Below, piece by piece: positions 26,050 through 36,005 of a stretch of DNA of 64,000 nt (position 1 is the first letter of the stretch; each line of letters begins with the position of its first letter). Source of the stretch: Oleispirillum sp965228165 (GTDB taxonomy: Bacteria; Pseudomonadota; Alphaproteobacteria; Rhodospirillales; Rhodospirillaceae). Below the pieces are notes generated by a model. It was not told where the DNA came from. It saw only the letters and a list, made by a program, of their open reading frames with translations, and searched no databases. The stretch lies in assembly GCA_965228165.1 (NCBI GenBank), contig CBDDHB010000003.1:1302001-1366000 (forward strand), in the 5' to 3' direction. The position numbers were made by a program, and so were the translations under genes.

Positions 26050-26078
26050 TGACTAACGTGTTTTCCCTGTCGTTTCAA
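26050..26078 (-). promoter_or_regulatory. predicted promoter of the mdh-suc cluster
   Basis: On the minus strand, TTGAAA (complement of 26073-26078) and TAGTCA (complement of 26050-26055) are 17 bases apart. They point towards mdh, about 120 bases before its start, and match the housekeeping consensus moderately. Confidence 0.5.
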
Positions 26079-26098
26079 GCAAGGCGGCGGCGCCCGCC

Positions 26099-27289
26099 TC
26101 AGGCCAGATGCGCCGCGCCCAGATAGTCCTCCGCCTGCATCTCGATCAGGCGCGAAACCGTTCTTTGGAATTCAAAGCCGCCGGTGTCGCCATCATACAG
26201 CGCCTCCGGCGGCTGGGCGGCGGAAACGATCAATTTCACCTGATGGTCATAGAACACGTCGATCAGGGTGACGAAGCGCCGCGCCGCCGAGGCCATGTCG
26301 CCCCCCATGCGGGGAATTCCCGAAACCACCACCGCCTGATAGCGCGCCGCGATCTCCATGTAGTCGGTGGCGCCCAGCGCCGCCTCGCACAGATCGGCGA
26401 AGGAAAACCAGGCGACGCTGCCCGCCGCGCGCGGCACCGCGACGGCGCGCCCCTTGACGTGCAGAACGTCGGCGTACGGCGCGACGCCGCCCGCGAGTTC
26501 GCGAAACAGGGTTTCCAGTTCGGCGTCGGCCTCCGGACCCGGCGGGGTCAGGTAGAGCCGCGCCCCCTTCAGCCGCCCCAGACGATAGTCGCGGGCGGCG
26601 GCCAGATGCGACACGTCCAGCCGCGACAGAATCAAGTCGATGAAGGGCAGGAACTTTTCCCGTTGCAGTCCGTCCTTGTAGAGGTCGCGGGGGTGCCGGT
26701 TCGAGGTGGTGACCACCACCACGCCGAGATCGGTCAGCGCGGTGAACAGGCGGCCGACGATCATCGCGTCGCCGATGTCCTGGACCTCCAACTCGTCCAG
26801 GCAAAGCACCCACAGGTCGTGTGCGATCAGACGCGTCACCGCGAGCAGCGGATCGCCCATGTCGTCCCGGGCGAAGGTGTGGGGCTGGCGGCGCAGGGCA
26901 TGCAACTGCTCGTGCACCTCGCGCATGAAAACGTGGAAGTGGACGCGGCGCTTGGCATGAGTGGCGAGCGCCTGATGGAACATGTCCATCAGCATCGACT
27001 TGCCGCGCCCGACCTCGCCCCAGATGTACAGGCCGCGCGGCGGCGGGGCGGGGGAGGCCCTTTAACCGAAACGCAGGCGGTCCAGCCAGCCGCCGAAGCC
27101 CTCGGCGACCGGCGCCGGACGATAAGCCTCCAGGCGCTCGGCCAGAGCGTGAAGGGTGGCGGCGACGTTCTCCTGCACCGGGTCGGGGGACAGCGCGCCC
27201 AGGTCCAGCCGTTCCCGGTAGAGGGCGAGCACGCCGCCCCGCGCGACGCCTCCGCCGCCTCCCGCGTCGAACCCGAACGCCATCGTCAT
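26099..27289 (-). pseudogene. zapE: ZapE/AFG1-type cell-division ATPase, interrupted by an in-frame stop
   Basis: The family is a P-loop ATPase associated with the division ring. The frame is open from 27289 to 26099 (397 codons) except for TAA at 27062-27064. The N-terminal 75 residues (VLALYRERLDLGALSPDPVQENVAATLHAL) end at the stop. The same frame resumes as RASPAPPPRGLYIWGEVGRGKSMLMDMF (Walker A), VLCLDELEVQD (Walker B) and TTSNRHPRDLYKDGLQREKF. No start codon lies between the stop and Walker A, so a restart would lose the ATP-binding lysine. One base change from a sense codon explains the break. Confidence 0.85.
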
Positions 27290-27436
27290 TGCCGCAAGAA
27301 CCTCGTTTGCTCGGCGTCCGCTGCGACGCCCTCCCATAGATGGGCAAAACCGGCGCAAGGTCAATCTGCGGGCGTTCTCATTCCGCCCACCATCTGCTAG
27401 AGTCTCGGTCGCCCATCCGCCAGCGGAGAATTCCCG

Positions 27437-27814
27437 ATGTCCGTTTCCCCGTCTTCGACGCCCCGCCGCCGGGCCTCGGGCCTTTCCGTTCTGGCCGTCC
27501 TTGTCCTCGCCGCCACGGCCCTGTCCGGCTGCGGCAGCGGCGCCTTCGTCGATCGCCGCCGCGATGCCAACTTCGAGGAACTGACCTATATCGGCCAGTC
27601 CACGCCGGACGCGCCGTCGATCTGCTACAACAGCCGAAGGGCCACCCCCGCCCAGGTTCTGGCGCTGGCCAACGAGGTTTGCGCGAAGTCCGGACGGGTC
27701 GCGGTGCTGCACCGCCAGTCCGACCTGGATTGCCGCCTGTTCTATCCCTCGCGCGCCGATTTCCTGTGCGTCGACCCCGGTTCCACGGCGGCGCAGTACG
27801 GCATTCGGCCATGA
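27437..27814 (+). CDS. predicted lipoprotein, function unknown
   Basis: The 125-residue product has a signal with a lipobox, VLAATALSGCGSG (Cys about residue 32), so it is probably membrane-anchored. The mature part is small with several cysteines (SICYNSR, NEVCAK, DLDCRLF, FLCVDPG) that could form disulfides. I do not recognise the family. Its stop overlaps the start of the next gene (ATGA at 27811), so the two are likely translated together. Confidence 0.75.
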   Translation: MSVSPSSTPRRRASGLSVLAVLVLAATALSGCGSGAFVDRRRDANFEELTYIGQSTPDAPSICYNSRRATPAQVLALANEVCAKSGRVAVLHRQSDLDCRLFYPSRADFLCVDPGSTAAQYGIRP

Positions 27815-29944
27815 CCCCGCCGGCGGACGACCTTCTCTCCGCCGCCCTGGACGCGCACCGGCGCGGCGATCTGGCGGCGGCGGTAAAGGCCTACCGCGCC
27901 TGCCTGACGCAAACCCCCGACCATCCCGAAACCCTGCGTCTGCTCGGCCTCGCCCTGTATCAACGGGGAAGCCTGGACGAGGCGCGCAACCTGCTGCGCC
28001 ACGCCGCCGCGCTGCACCCTCCGGCGGCGGCGGACCTTGCCCTGGTGCTCCTGGACCAGGGGGAAGCCGAATCGGCGCTGGCCGCCCTGGAAACCGCGAT
28101 CGCCGCCGCGCCCGACGACGCCGACGCCTGGTCGCGCCGCGGGCGAGCGCTGCTGCTGCTGCACAAGGCCGAGGACGCCGTCGCCAGTCTGGAGCGGGCG
28201 GTCGATCTCTCCCCCTTGAACGCCGAGGCGATCTTCAACCTGGGCTGCGCCTACATGGCCCTGGGGCGCTGGGACGAGGCGCGCGACTGCTTCGACGCGG
28301 TGCTGAGCCTCGCCCGCGACCATGCCGCCGCCTGGAACAACCGTGGCGTCGCGCTGGCGCGCAGGGACGCCTGGGGGCGGCGCTGTCCAGTTTCGACGCG
28401 GCGCTGGAATACCGTTCCAACCATGCGGAAACCCTGTTCAACCGCGCCGCCGCCCTGCGCGACCTGGGACGGGCGGAAGACGCCCTCGCCGATCTTTCCC
28501 GCGCCCTGTCGCTGGACCCCGGCCACCGTGCGGCGCGGCTGGAACGCGGACGCCTGCTCTGCCATCTGGAGCGGACCGACGCCGCCCTTGCCGACTTCAG
28601 CAGGGCGATTCAAGCCGACCCCGGCGACATCGACGCGCTGTACGATCGCGGCACCCTGCTCGCCCGCGCCGGGCGCTTCGCCGAGGCCGCGACCGACCTG
28701 GCCCGCGCGGCGGCGCTGTCCCCGCCGCCGACATCGCCGAAAACCTCGCCCGCACCCTGGTCGAATGCGACCGCTTCGCCGAGGCCCTGGCGGCGGCGGA
28801 AACCGGTCTGGCCGCCAACCCCCGCCCCCCCGGCCTGCACAACGCGCGGGGACAGGCGCTGAACGGCCTGGGGCGGCTGGAAGAGGCCCTCGCCGCCCAC
28901 GACGCGGCGCTGGCCGCCGATCCCGCCAGCCTCGACGGCTGGCACAACCGGGGCCTCGCCCTCGACGACCTGGGGCGTCCGGCGGAAGCGATCGCCGCTT
29001 ACGACCGCGCCCTCGCCCTCGCCCCCGACGATCCCGACATCCGCCTCTGCCGCGCCCTGTCGCGCCTGACCCTGGGGGATTTCTCCGCCGCCTGGCCGGA
29101 CTTCCCGGCGCGGCACCGGCGCGCCCGCCATCCGGCGGAGAAACGCCACGCCGCCCTGCCGGACTGGGACGGGCGTCCGCTGGCCGGAACCCTGCTGCTC
29201 GCCGCCGAGCAGGGCTATGGCGACACCCTGCAATTCGGACGCTTCATCCCCCTGGCGCGCGCCGACCGCCTGATCGTCGAGGCGCCGGAGCCGCTGCTGC
29301 GCCTGCTTGCCGCCCAGCCCGGCATCGCCGAGGTCGCCGCCGCCGCGCCGAAGGATGCCGACGCCTGCTGTCCGCTGCCCGACCTTCCCCACCGCCTGGG
29401 CCCCGAACCGGTTGGGGCCGCCTGGCTGACCGCGCCGTCCGGCCCGACCGCCGCCTGGGCGGAAAAACTCGCCGACCTGTCCCGCCCGCGCCTCGGCATC
29501 GCCTGGCGCGGACGCGCCGAGACCCGCGTCGGCCCGCACCTGACCCGATCCCTGCCCCTCGCCCGCCTGCTCGCCGCGCTGCCCGCCGGGGCCGCCATCG
29601 TACCGTTGCAGAAGGACATCACACCCGGAGATGCGGCGATCCTCGCCGCGGATGCGCGCGTCCGCGTTCCCACCCCCGGCATCGCCGACTTCGCCGACGT
29701 CGCGGGCATCGCCGCGAACCTGGACCTGATCGTCTCGATCGACAGTGCCCCCGCCCACCTTGCCCTGGCGCTGGGCCTGGAAACCTGGATTCCGCTGCCG
29801 TTTTCCGCCGACTGGCGCTGGGGATTGCCCGGCCGCGTTTCCCCCTGGTATCCCGCCTCCCGCCTGTTCCGACAAACCCTCCCCGGCGACTGGGACGCCC
29901 CCCTCGCGGCGCTCTCCGCCGCCCTGGCGGAACGCCTTTCCTGA
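27811..29944 (+). pseudogene. TPR-repeat protein with C-terminal glycosyltransferase-like domain, two frameshifts
   Basis: Frame 1 (27811 to about 28370) encodes five or six TPR units (ETLRLLGLALYQRGSLDEARNLLRHAAAL). One missing base near 28370 moves the frame; it resumes as SSFDAALEYRSNHAETLFNRAAAL. A second missing base near 28722 moves it again to ADIAENLARTLVECDRF, which then continues to 29944. The last 290 residues (LLLAAEQGYGDTLQFGRFIPLARAD; DLIVSIDSAPAHLALALGLETWIPL) resemble the ADP-heptose/GT9-like domain often fused to TPRs. Repaired length is about 711 residues. Both losses are in G/C runs, so sequencing error is possible. Confidence 0.8.
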
Positions 29945-29951
29945 ACGCGAA

Positions 29952-29985
29952 ACCGCCCCGGGTTGCCCCGGGGCGGTCGGTTTTC
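29952..29985 (+). terminator. rho-independent terminator after the TPR gene
   Basis: A perfect 10-bp stem (ACCGCCCCGG with CCGGGGCGGT, arms 29952-29961 and 29968-29977) is followed by CGGTTTTCC. It lies eight bases after the TPR gene stop and in front of the convergent sdhB end, so it may insulate both. Confidence 0.7.
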
Positions 29986-30007
29986 CCCGCCTTCGATCCG
30001 CCAGGGA

Positions 30008-30787
30008 TCAGAGGACGCGTTCCATCATCAGGATTTTCAGATCGGCGATCGCCTTCGCCGGATTCAGGCCCTTCGGACAGGCCTTCACGCAGTTGAGGAT
30101 GGTGTGGCAGCGATAGAGCTTGAACGGATCCTCGAGATCGTCCAGGCGTTCGCCCTGCGCCTCGTCGCGGCTGTCCATCACCCAACGCGCCGCCTGCAAC
30201 AGGATGGCCGGGCCAAGATAGCGATGGCCGTTCCACCAGTAGCTGGGGCACGAGGTGGCGCAGCAGAAGCACAGGATGCATTCCCACAGGCCGTCGACCT
30301 TGTCGCGCTCTTCCGGCGATTGCAGGCGCTCCTTCTTCGGCATCGGGGTGGTGTTCTTCATCCAGGGTTCGATGCTGGCGTACTGCGCATAAAGGTGATC
30401 GAGGTCAGGAACCAGGTCCTTGACCACCTCCAGGTGCGGCAGGGGATAGATCTTCACCGGCCCCTTGACCTCGTCGATCGGCTTCAGGCACGCGAGGGCG
30501 TTGATGCCGTCGATGCACATCGAACAGGACCCGCAAATGCCTTCGCGGCAAGAACGGCGAAAGGTCAGGGTCGGATCGATGTCGTTCTTGATCTTGATCA
30601 GGGCGTCGAGAACCATCGGCCCGATCTCGTCGAGGTCGACCTCGAAGATATCGATCGTCGGGTTCTTTTTCTGATCCGGATCATAGCGGTAGATATGGAA
30701 CTCCTTGACGTTCTTGGCGCCGGCCGGAGCCTTGTAGGACTTGCCGGGCTTGACGCGGGAGTTACGCGGCAAAACGAACTGAACCAT
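30008..30787 (-). CDS. sdhB: succinate dehydrogenase iron-sulfur subunit
   Basis: It carries electrons from SdhA flavin to ubiquinone. The 259-residue product has the [2Fe-2S] ligands in CREGICGSCSMCIDG. The C-terminal clusters are in CILCFCCATSCPSYWW and CHTILNCVKACPKGLNP. It is the last gene of sdhCDAB, 46 bases after sdhA. Confidence 0.98.
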   Translation of the reverse strand: MVQFVLPRNSRVKPGKSYKAPAGAKNVKEFHIYRYDPDQKKNPTIDIFEVDLDEIGPMVLDALIKIKNDIDPTLTFRRSCREGICGSCSMCIDGINALACLKPIDEVKGPVKIYPLPHLEVVKDLVPDLDHLYAQYASIEPWMKNTTPMPKKERLQSPEERDKVDGLWECILCFCCATSCPSYWWNGHRYLGPAILLQAARWVMDSRDEAQGERLDDLEDPFKLYRCHTILNCVKACPKGLNPAKAIADLKILMMERVL

Positions 30788-30833
30788 GGTCTCTCCTCGG
30801 CGTCCGAATGGACACCCCTTGCAGTCCTGAAGG

Positions 30834-32618
30834 TCAATACACGCGGGCCTTGGGCTCGATGTAGGCGACGTCCTTGCTCAGCGTATAGGTGTGCACAGGG
30901 CGGTAATCCAGCTTGACGCGGTACTTGTCGTCGCACCACGCCAACGAGTGCTTCATCCAGGTCTCGTCGTCGCGATTGGGGAAGTCCTCGCGGGCATGCG
31001 CCCCCCGGCTTTCCTGGCGCGCCTCGGCGGCGACCGCGGTGGTCACCGCGCACACCATGAGGTTCTCCAGCTCCATCGCTTCGGCAAGATCCGAATTCCA
31101 GATCATCGACTTGTCGACCACCTTGATGTCGGGAAGCGTCGCGGCGATGGCGGCCACCGCCTTGCAACCGTCCTGAAGGGACGAAGCGGTGCGGAACACC
31201 GCGACGTCCTTCTGCATCGCGAGTTGCAGGTCGAGGCGGATTTCGGCGACGCGACGGCTGCCATCGGCATGGCGCAGCCGGTCGAAACGCGACAACGCCG
31301 GATCGTCCGCGGACTTCGGCAACGGCTTATGCGGCGCGCCGGGGGTGACCACCTCGGCGACGCGGATCGATGCGGAGCGACCGAACACCACGGTGTCCAG
31401 AAGCGAGTTGCAGCCCAGACGATTGGCGCCGTGCACCGAGATGCTGGAACACTCGCCGATCGCCATCAGGCCGGGACTGACCGCATCCGGATTCTTGGCG
31501 GTCGGCCGCAGCACTTCGCCGCGAGAGTTGCCGGGAATGCCGCCCATGTTGTAGTGCACCGTCGGCAGAACCGGAATCGGCTCTTTCGAGGCATCGACGC
31601 CGGCGAAGATCTTCGCCGTCTCGGTGATCCCCGGCAGCATCTTGTGCAGCACGTCGACGCCCAGATGCTCCAGGTGCAGGTGGATGTGGTCCTTCTTCGG
31701 CCCGACGCCGCGACCTTCGCGGATTTCGATGGTCATGGCGCGGGAAACCACGTCACGCGAGGCCAGATCCTTCGCCGTCGGCGCATAGCGCTCCATGAAG
31801 CGCTCGCCCTCGGAATTGGTCAGGTAGCCGCCCTCGCCGCGCGCGCCTTCGGTGATCAGGCAGCCCGCGGTGTAGATGCCGGTCGGGTGGAACTGCACGA
31901 ACTCCATGTCCTGAAGCGGCAGACCGGCGCGCGCCACCATGCCGTTGCCGTCGCCGGTGGTGGTGTGGGCGGTGGTGCACGAGAAGTAGGAGCGGCCATA
32001 CCCGCCGGTGGCGAGAATCACCATGTGCCCGCGGAAGCGGTGCAGCGTGCCGTCGGCGAGATTCCAGGCGAGAATGCCACGGCAGGTGTCGCCATCCATC
32101 AGCAGATCGATGGTGTAATACTCGATGAAGAATTCCGCGTTGTACTTCAGGCTCTGCTGGTACAGCACGTGAAGAATGGCATGGCCGGTGCGGTCGGCGG
32201 CGGCGCAGGCGCGCGGCATCGGCGCCTTGCCGTAGTCGCGCATATGTCCGCCGAAGGGCCGCTGATAGATCTTGCCCTCCTTGGTGCGCGAGAACGGAAC
32301 CCCGAAGTGTTCCAGTTCGTAGATCGCCGGGATCGCCTCGCGGCAGAGGTATTCGATGGCGTCCTGGTCGCCCAGCCAGTCCGACCCCTTCACCGTGTCG
32401 TACATGTGCCAGTGCCAGGAGTCCTCGGCCATGTTGCCCAGCGCGGCGGCGATGCCGCCCTGCGCCGCCACAGTGTGGCTGCGGGTCGGGAAGACCTTGG
32501 TGACGCACGCGGTCCGCAGTCCGGCCTGGACCGATCCCATGGTGGCACGCAGGCCGGCGCCGCCGGCGCCGACGACCACGACGTCGTATTCATGATCGAT
32601 GATTTCATAGGCAGACAT
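30834..32618 (-). CDS. sdhA: succinate dehydrogenase flavoprotein subunit
   Basis: It oxidises succinate to fumarate using covalently bound FAD. The 594-residue product has the dinucleotide fold VVVGAGGAGLRATMGSVQAGL and the FAD-linked His in RSHTVAAQGGIAAALGN. Active-site segments are HPTGIYTAGCLITEGARGEGG and SVHGANRLGCNSLLD. It sits between sdhD and sdhB. Confidence 0.98.
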   Translation of the reverse strand: MSAYEIIDHEYDVVVVGAGGAGLRATMGSVQAGLRTACVTKVFPTRSHTVAAQGGIAAALGNMAEDSWHWHMYDTVKGSDWLGDQDAIEYLCREAIPAIYELEHFGVPFSRTKEGKIYQRPFGGHMRDYGKAPMPRACAAADRTGHAILHVLYQQSLKYNAEFFIEYYTIDLLMDGDTCRGILAWNLADGTLHRFRGHMVILATGGYGRSYFSCTTAHTTTGDGNGMVARAGLPLQDMEFVQFHPTGIYTAGCLITEGARGEGGYLTNSEGERFMERYAPTAKDLASRDVVSRAMTIEIREGRGVGPKKDHIHLHLEHLGVDVLHKMLPGITETAKIFAGVDASKEPIPVLPTVHYNMGGIPGNSRGEVLRPTAKNPDAVSPGLMAIGECSSISVHGANRLGCNSLLDTVVFGRSASIRVAEVVTPGAPHKPLPKSADDPALSRFDRLRHADGSRRVAEIRLDLQLAMQKDVAVFRTASSLQDGCKAVAAIAATLPDIKVVDKSMIWNSDLAEAMELENLMVCAVTTAVAAEARQESRGAHAREDFPNRDDETWMKHSLAWCDDKYRVKLDYRPVHTYTLSKDVAYIEPKARVY

Positions 32619-32624
32619 CGTGCG

Positions 32625-33005
32625 TTACCCCCTCAAGGCGACAATCAGAACGGAAACCACGGAGATCGCGCCGAGCGCGAAAGCCGCCAGATTCAGGAAA
32701 ATCCGAACCGCCAACTGCACGCAGCGGGGTTCGACGTAGTCCTCGACGATCACCTCCATGCCCATCTTGCCGTGCAGGAAGGCGGCGGAGATGAAGCAGA
32801 TCATCAGCCCGGCGTTCCACGGCTTGGCAAGCCAGGCGGAGAAGGTCGCATAGTCGGCCCCGGCGATGCCGACGACTCCGGCGGCGAACCAAAGGGTGAG
32901 CGGAACCAGGGCGATCGCCGACAGACGCTCGATCCACCAGTGATGGAAGCCGTCCTTCGCGGAACCGAGGCCACGGGCGCGGCCCAAAGCAGAGCGCATT
33001 GCCAT
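32625..33005 (-). CDS. sdhD: succinate dehydrogenase membrane anchor subunit
   Basis: This is one of two haem b/quinone-binding membrane subunits. The 126-residue product has three hydrophobic segments (ALVPLTLWFAAGVVGIAGAD; GLMICFISAAFLHGKMGMEVIVEDYV; LNLAAFALGAISVVSVLIVAL). The motif HHWWIERLSAIALVPL opens the first helix. The His in AFLHGKMG is the likely haem ligand. It lies between sdhC and sdhA with short gaps. Confidence 0.93.
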   Translation of the reverse strand: MAMRSALGRARGLGSAKDGFHHWWIERLSAIALVPLTLWFAAGVVGIAGADYATFSAWLAKPWNAGLMICFISAAFLHGKMGMEVIVEDYVEPRCVQLAVRIFLNLAAFALGAISVVSVLIVALRG

Positions 33006-33018
33006 TTTTTCCTCCCCC

Positions 33019-33423
33019 TCAGGCGGCCAGGCCGACGACCCAGGCGACCACCGTCAGCCCGAGCGCGCAACCGACCGTGACATAGCCGGACTGATAGATG
33101 TCCTTCAGGGCGAGCATCCGCCCGGTATCCCAGATCATGTGACGGACGCCGTTGCACATGTGGTAGAACAGCGCGAACGACCAACCGAAGATCAACAGGT
33201 AACCGAACCACGAGCCGAGGAAGTTCATCGCGAAATCATAGGCCTCCGGACCGGCGGCAGCGGACGCGATCCAGAAGACGAACAACAGCGTGCCGACCAG
33301 AAGCGCCGCGCCGAAGATGCGGTGCAGGATCGACAGGAACGACGTCAACTTGAACATGTTGTAAACTTGCAGGTGCGGAGAAACCGGCCCGCCCCGATTG
33401 ATTCTTTCTTCCAACAGCGTCAT
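33019..33423 (-). CDS. sdhC: succinate dehydrogenase cytochrome b556 subunit
   Basis: The 134-residue product opens RGGPVSPHLQVYNMFKLTSFLSILHRIFG, the SdhC signature containing S-x-L-HR. It has three membrane helices; the haem histidine is expected in FYHMCNGVRHMIWD. The start at 33423, with AAGAGGGG upstream, was chosen because the longer frame only adds 17 unrelated residues. It is first in the sdhCDAB operon. Confidence 0.95.
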   Translation of the reverse strand: MTLLEERINRGGPVSPHLQVYNMFKLTSFLSILHRIFGAALLVGTLLFVFWIASAAAGPEAYDFAMNFLGSWFGYLLIFGWSFALFYHMCNGVRHMIWDTGRMLALKDIYQSGYVTVGCALGLTVVAWVVGLAA

Positions 33424-33574
33424 GACGGAGTGCCCCTCTTGAGAGAGTGGGGGCGAAAAACAAAACGGGACCACGCGAGTCCCCTTTCTCGCCCAAATTC
33501 GCGCAGCAGATCAAACCCGTACACCATAAACCACGCGCATCGCCCCGGCAAGGCGAACCACGGCGCGGAGGCGT

Positions 33575-33603
33575 TTGATACATCCTTCGATATAACCGGT
33601 CAA
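33575..33603 (-). promoter_or_regulatory. predicted promoter of sdhCDAB
   Basis: On the minus strand, TTGACC (complement of 33598-33603) and TATCAA (complement of 33575-33580) are spaced by 17 bases. They lie about 150 bases before sdhC and point towards it, leaving a long untranslated leader in which I see no clear regulatory site. Confidence 0.6.
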
Positions 33604-33618
33604 GCCGGAGAATAGAAC

Positions 33619-34518
33619 TTAAGCCCGGCCGCCGGACGCGACCTCGAGGTCGGCGATGGCCTCCGCCAGGGCCACCAGACGGCGCGCGTTATCAACGTGA
33701 AGTTGCTCGATCAGCTTGCCGTCCAGGACCACCACGCCCTGTCCGCGCGCCACCGCCTCGGCATACGCGGCGATCAAGTCACGGGCTTTCCCCACCTCTT
33801 CGGGGGAGGGCGCGAAGGCGGCGTTGGCCGCCGCCACCGTCTTCGGGTGGATCAGGGTCTTGCCGTCGAAACCCAGGCGACGCCCCTGGGCGCAGGCGGC
33901 GGCGAATCCGTCGTCGTCGGAAAGGTCGAGATGCACCCCGTCCAGCGCCGCGACTCGGTGCGCGCGCGCCGCCAGGATGACCAACCCGAACGAGGTCAGA
34001 AACGGCTCGCGGTCGAAGGTGTGCTCGCGGTGCAGATCCTTCGCCAAGTCGGAGGTCCCCATCACCAGCCCGGCGACGAAGGGCGAGGCTCCGGCGATCT
34101 CTTCGGCGTGGAGGACGCCCATCGGGGTCTCGATCATCGCCCAGATCGGCATCTCCTCCGGGCCGCCGGCGGCGCGCACCGCCGCCTGCGCCTGACGGAT
34201 GCCGTCGGCGCTTTCCACCTTGGGCACGGCGATGCCGTCCGCGCCCAGGGCCGCCACCGCGACGATGTCGTCCATCCCCCAGGGGGTGTTCAGCCCGTTG
34301 ACGCGGACGATCACCTCGCGTCGGCCATAGGGCTTGCCGCCGCCGGACAGGGCCCCGACGACATTGGCCCGCGCCTCGGGCTTGGCGTCCGGCGAGACCG
34401 CGTCCTCGAGATCGAGAATCAGGCCGTCGACGGGCAGCGCCTTCGCCTTTTCCAGGGCGCGGGCGTTGGAGCCGGGCATGTAAAGAACGCTGCGGCGCGG
34501 ACGGACGGAAACGGCCAT
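33619..34518 (-). CDS. HpcH/HpaI aldolase/citrate lyase-family CoA-ester lyase
   Basis: The 299-residue product belongs to the CitE-like/malyl-CoA lyase superfamily. It has RRSVLYMPGSNARALEKAKALPVDGLILDLEDAVSPDAKPEAR at the N-terminus and VRVNGLNTPWGMDD. The metal/substrate regions are PKVESADGIRQAQ and MIETPMGVLHAEEIA. Known family members cleave or hydrolyse malyl-, citramalyl- or citryl-CoA; the substrate cannot be fixed from sequence alone. The start at 34518 has AGGAGG. It is divergent from pdxY and upstream of sdh. Confidence 0.87.
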   Translation of the reverse strand: MAVSVRPRRSVLYMPGSNARALEKAKALPVDGLILDLEDAVSPDAKPEARANVVGALSGGGKPYGRREVIVRVNGLNTPWGMDDIVAVAALGADGIAVPKVESADGIRQAQAAVRAAGGPEEMPIWAMIETPMGVLHAEEIAGASPFVAGLVMGTSDLAKDLHREHTFDREPFLTSFGLVILAARAHRVAALDGVHLDLSDDDGFAAACAQGRRLGFDGKTLIHPKTVAAANAAFAPSPEEVGKARDLIAAYAEAVARGQGVVVLDGKLIEQLHVDNARRLVALAEAIADLEVASGGRA

Positions 34519-34642
34519 GGGAACCTCCTGAACGGATACGGACGGAATGCGGAAAAGAGTCGACCCGCACACTTTAAACCACGGAGGGATGGTGGCAAGA
34601 TGCGCCCCTTCACAGTTCCCGTCCGTTCCAGCGAGTTCCCCG

Positions 34643-35497
34643 ATGAGCATCCTGTCCATCCAGTCCCACGTCGCCTTCGGCCATGTCGGCAACGCCGCCG
34701 CGGTGTTCCCGCTGCAACTGATGGAGCACGAGGTCTGGCCGATCCACACTGTGCAGTTTTCCAACCACACCGGCTACGGCAAATGGACGGGACAGGTGTT
34801 CGACGCGGCGATCATCGGGGAGCTCTTGAACGGCATCGCCGAACGCGGCGCCCTGCCCGGCTGCCGCGCCGTGCTGTCCGGCTACATGGGCAGCCCCGCC
34901 ACCATCCGCGAGGTCGCGGCGGCGGTGGCGCGGGTGCGCGAGGCCAATCCCGGCGCGATCTATTGCTGCGACCCGGTGATGGGCGACGTCGGGCGCGGCG
35001 TGTTCGTGCAGCCGGGAATTCCGGAGTTGATGATCGCCACCGCGATCCCGCTGGCCGACATCGTCACCCCCAACCAGTTCGAGCTGGAAATGATCGCCGG
35101 GCACGCCATCGCCGACACCGCCGACGCGGTGGCGGCGGCGCGCCGGGTGATCGCGCGCGGACCGAAGGTGGTGATCGTCACCAGCCTGACCACCCCCGAC
35201 GCCGCGACCGACGAAATCCGCGTCCTCGCGGTGACGGCGGACGCCGCATGGACGGTAGCAACGCCGCTGCTTGGTTTCCCGATTCCGCTGAACGGGGCGG
35301 GCGACGCGCTCGCCGCCCTGTTCCTCGGTCACACCCTGAACGGCAAATCCGTACCGGACGCGCTGTCCGCCACCGTTTCCGGCCTGTTCCAGGCGCTCGC
35401 CGAAACGCACAAGGCGGGCACCCGCGAATTGCAACTGATCGCCGCCGGAACGCGGATTCTCAGGCCGGATCGGAACTTTCCGGCCAACGCGATCTGA
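34643..35497 (+). CDS. pdxY: pyridoxal kinase PdxY
   Basis: It phosphorylates pyridoxal (vitamin B6 salvage). The 284-residue product has the ribokinase-like fold starting SILSIQSHVAFGHVGNAAAVFPLQLMEHEVWPIHTVQFSNHTGYG, which is the PdxY opening. It continues with YCCDPVMGD and TPNQFELEMIAG, and has the catalytic loop PLNGAGDALAALFLGH. The last 38 bases overlap the end of the convergent membrane-protein gene. Confidence 0.95.
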   Translation: MSILSIQSHVAFGHVGNAAAVFPLQLMEHEVWPIHTVQFSNHTGYGKWTGQVFDAAIIGELLNGIAERGALPGCRAVLSGYMGSPATIREVAAAVARVREANPGAIYCCDPVMGDVGRGVFVQPGIPELMIATAIPLADIVTPNQFELEMIAGHAIADTADAVAAARRVIARGPKVVIVTSLTTPDAATDEIRVLAVTADAAWTVATPLLGFPIPLNGAGDALAALFLGHTLNGKSVPDALSATVSGLFQALAETHKAGTRELQLIAAGTRILRPDRNFPANAI

Positions 35498-36005
35498 TCC
35501 ACGCCACCGCCGCCCGCCAGGTCCAGGCGACGGCCAGAGCCAGGGCCGCGCCCAGGCAGGATTCGAAAAAGCGCAAGGCCACCGCGATCAGCGGATGCAG
35601 GCCGGGATTGATTTCGCCCAGCAACAGAATGACGGTGACGGTGATCGCCGCCAGGCGACCGCTGTCCCGATGCCGCAACAGCACCGCGATCAGGGCCGCA
35701 ACCCCCGCCGCCGCCGCTAGGCCGAAGGCGTTGACCGGCAGAAACTCCAGATACCCGGCGGCGACGATCACCCCGACCAGGGAACCCCAGACCCGCAGGA
35801 CCGCCGCGCGGCGGGTTTCCGCCACCTCGTCCTGCAACACCACGATCCCCGACACCGCCGCCCACAGCGCGCCGAACCGCGCCGAGGCGGGGTGGACCAG
35901 CCCGGTGCTGAAATACGCCGCGCCATAGGAGGCGAGGACGACAAGGAACATCCGGCTCCCGCGAACCAGGCACTCCGTGCCCTTCAGACGGCTCTGCGAC
36001 GACAT
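35460..36005 (-). CDS. FUSC-like / aromatic-acid-exporter-type membrane protein
   Basis: The 181-residue product has about six hydrophobic segments with the characteristic N-terminal FUSC pattern: ASYGAAYFSTGLVHPASARFGALWAAVSGIVVLQDEVAETRRAAVLRVWGSLVGV. The function is probably efflux of small organic acids (family inference). It is short, covering only the membrane domain. The start at 36005 has AGGGGGATT upstream. Confidence 0.7.
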   Translation of the reverse strand: MSSQSRLKGTECLVRGSRMFLVVLASYGAAYFSTGLVHPASARFGALWAAVSGIVVLQDEVAETRRAAVLRVWGSLVGVIVAAGYLEFLPVNAFGLAAAAGVAALIAVLLRHRDSGRLAAITVTVILLLGEINPGLHPLIAVALRFFESCLGAALALAVAWTWRAAVAWIRSRWPESSDPA

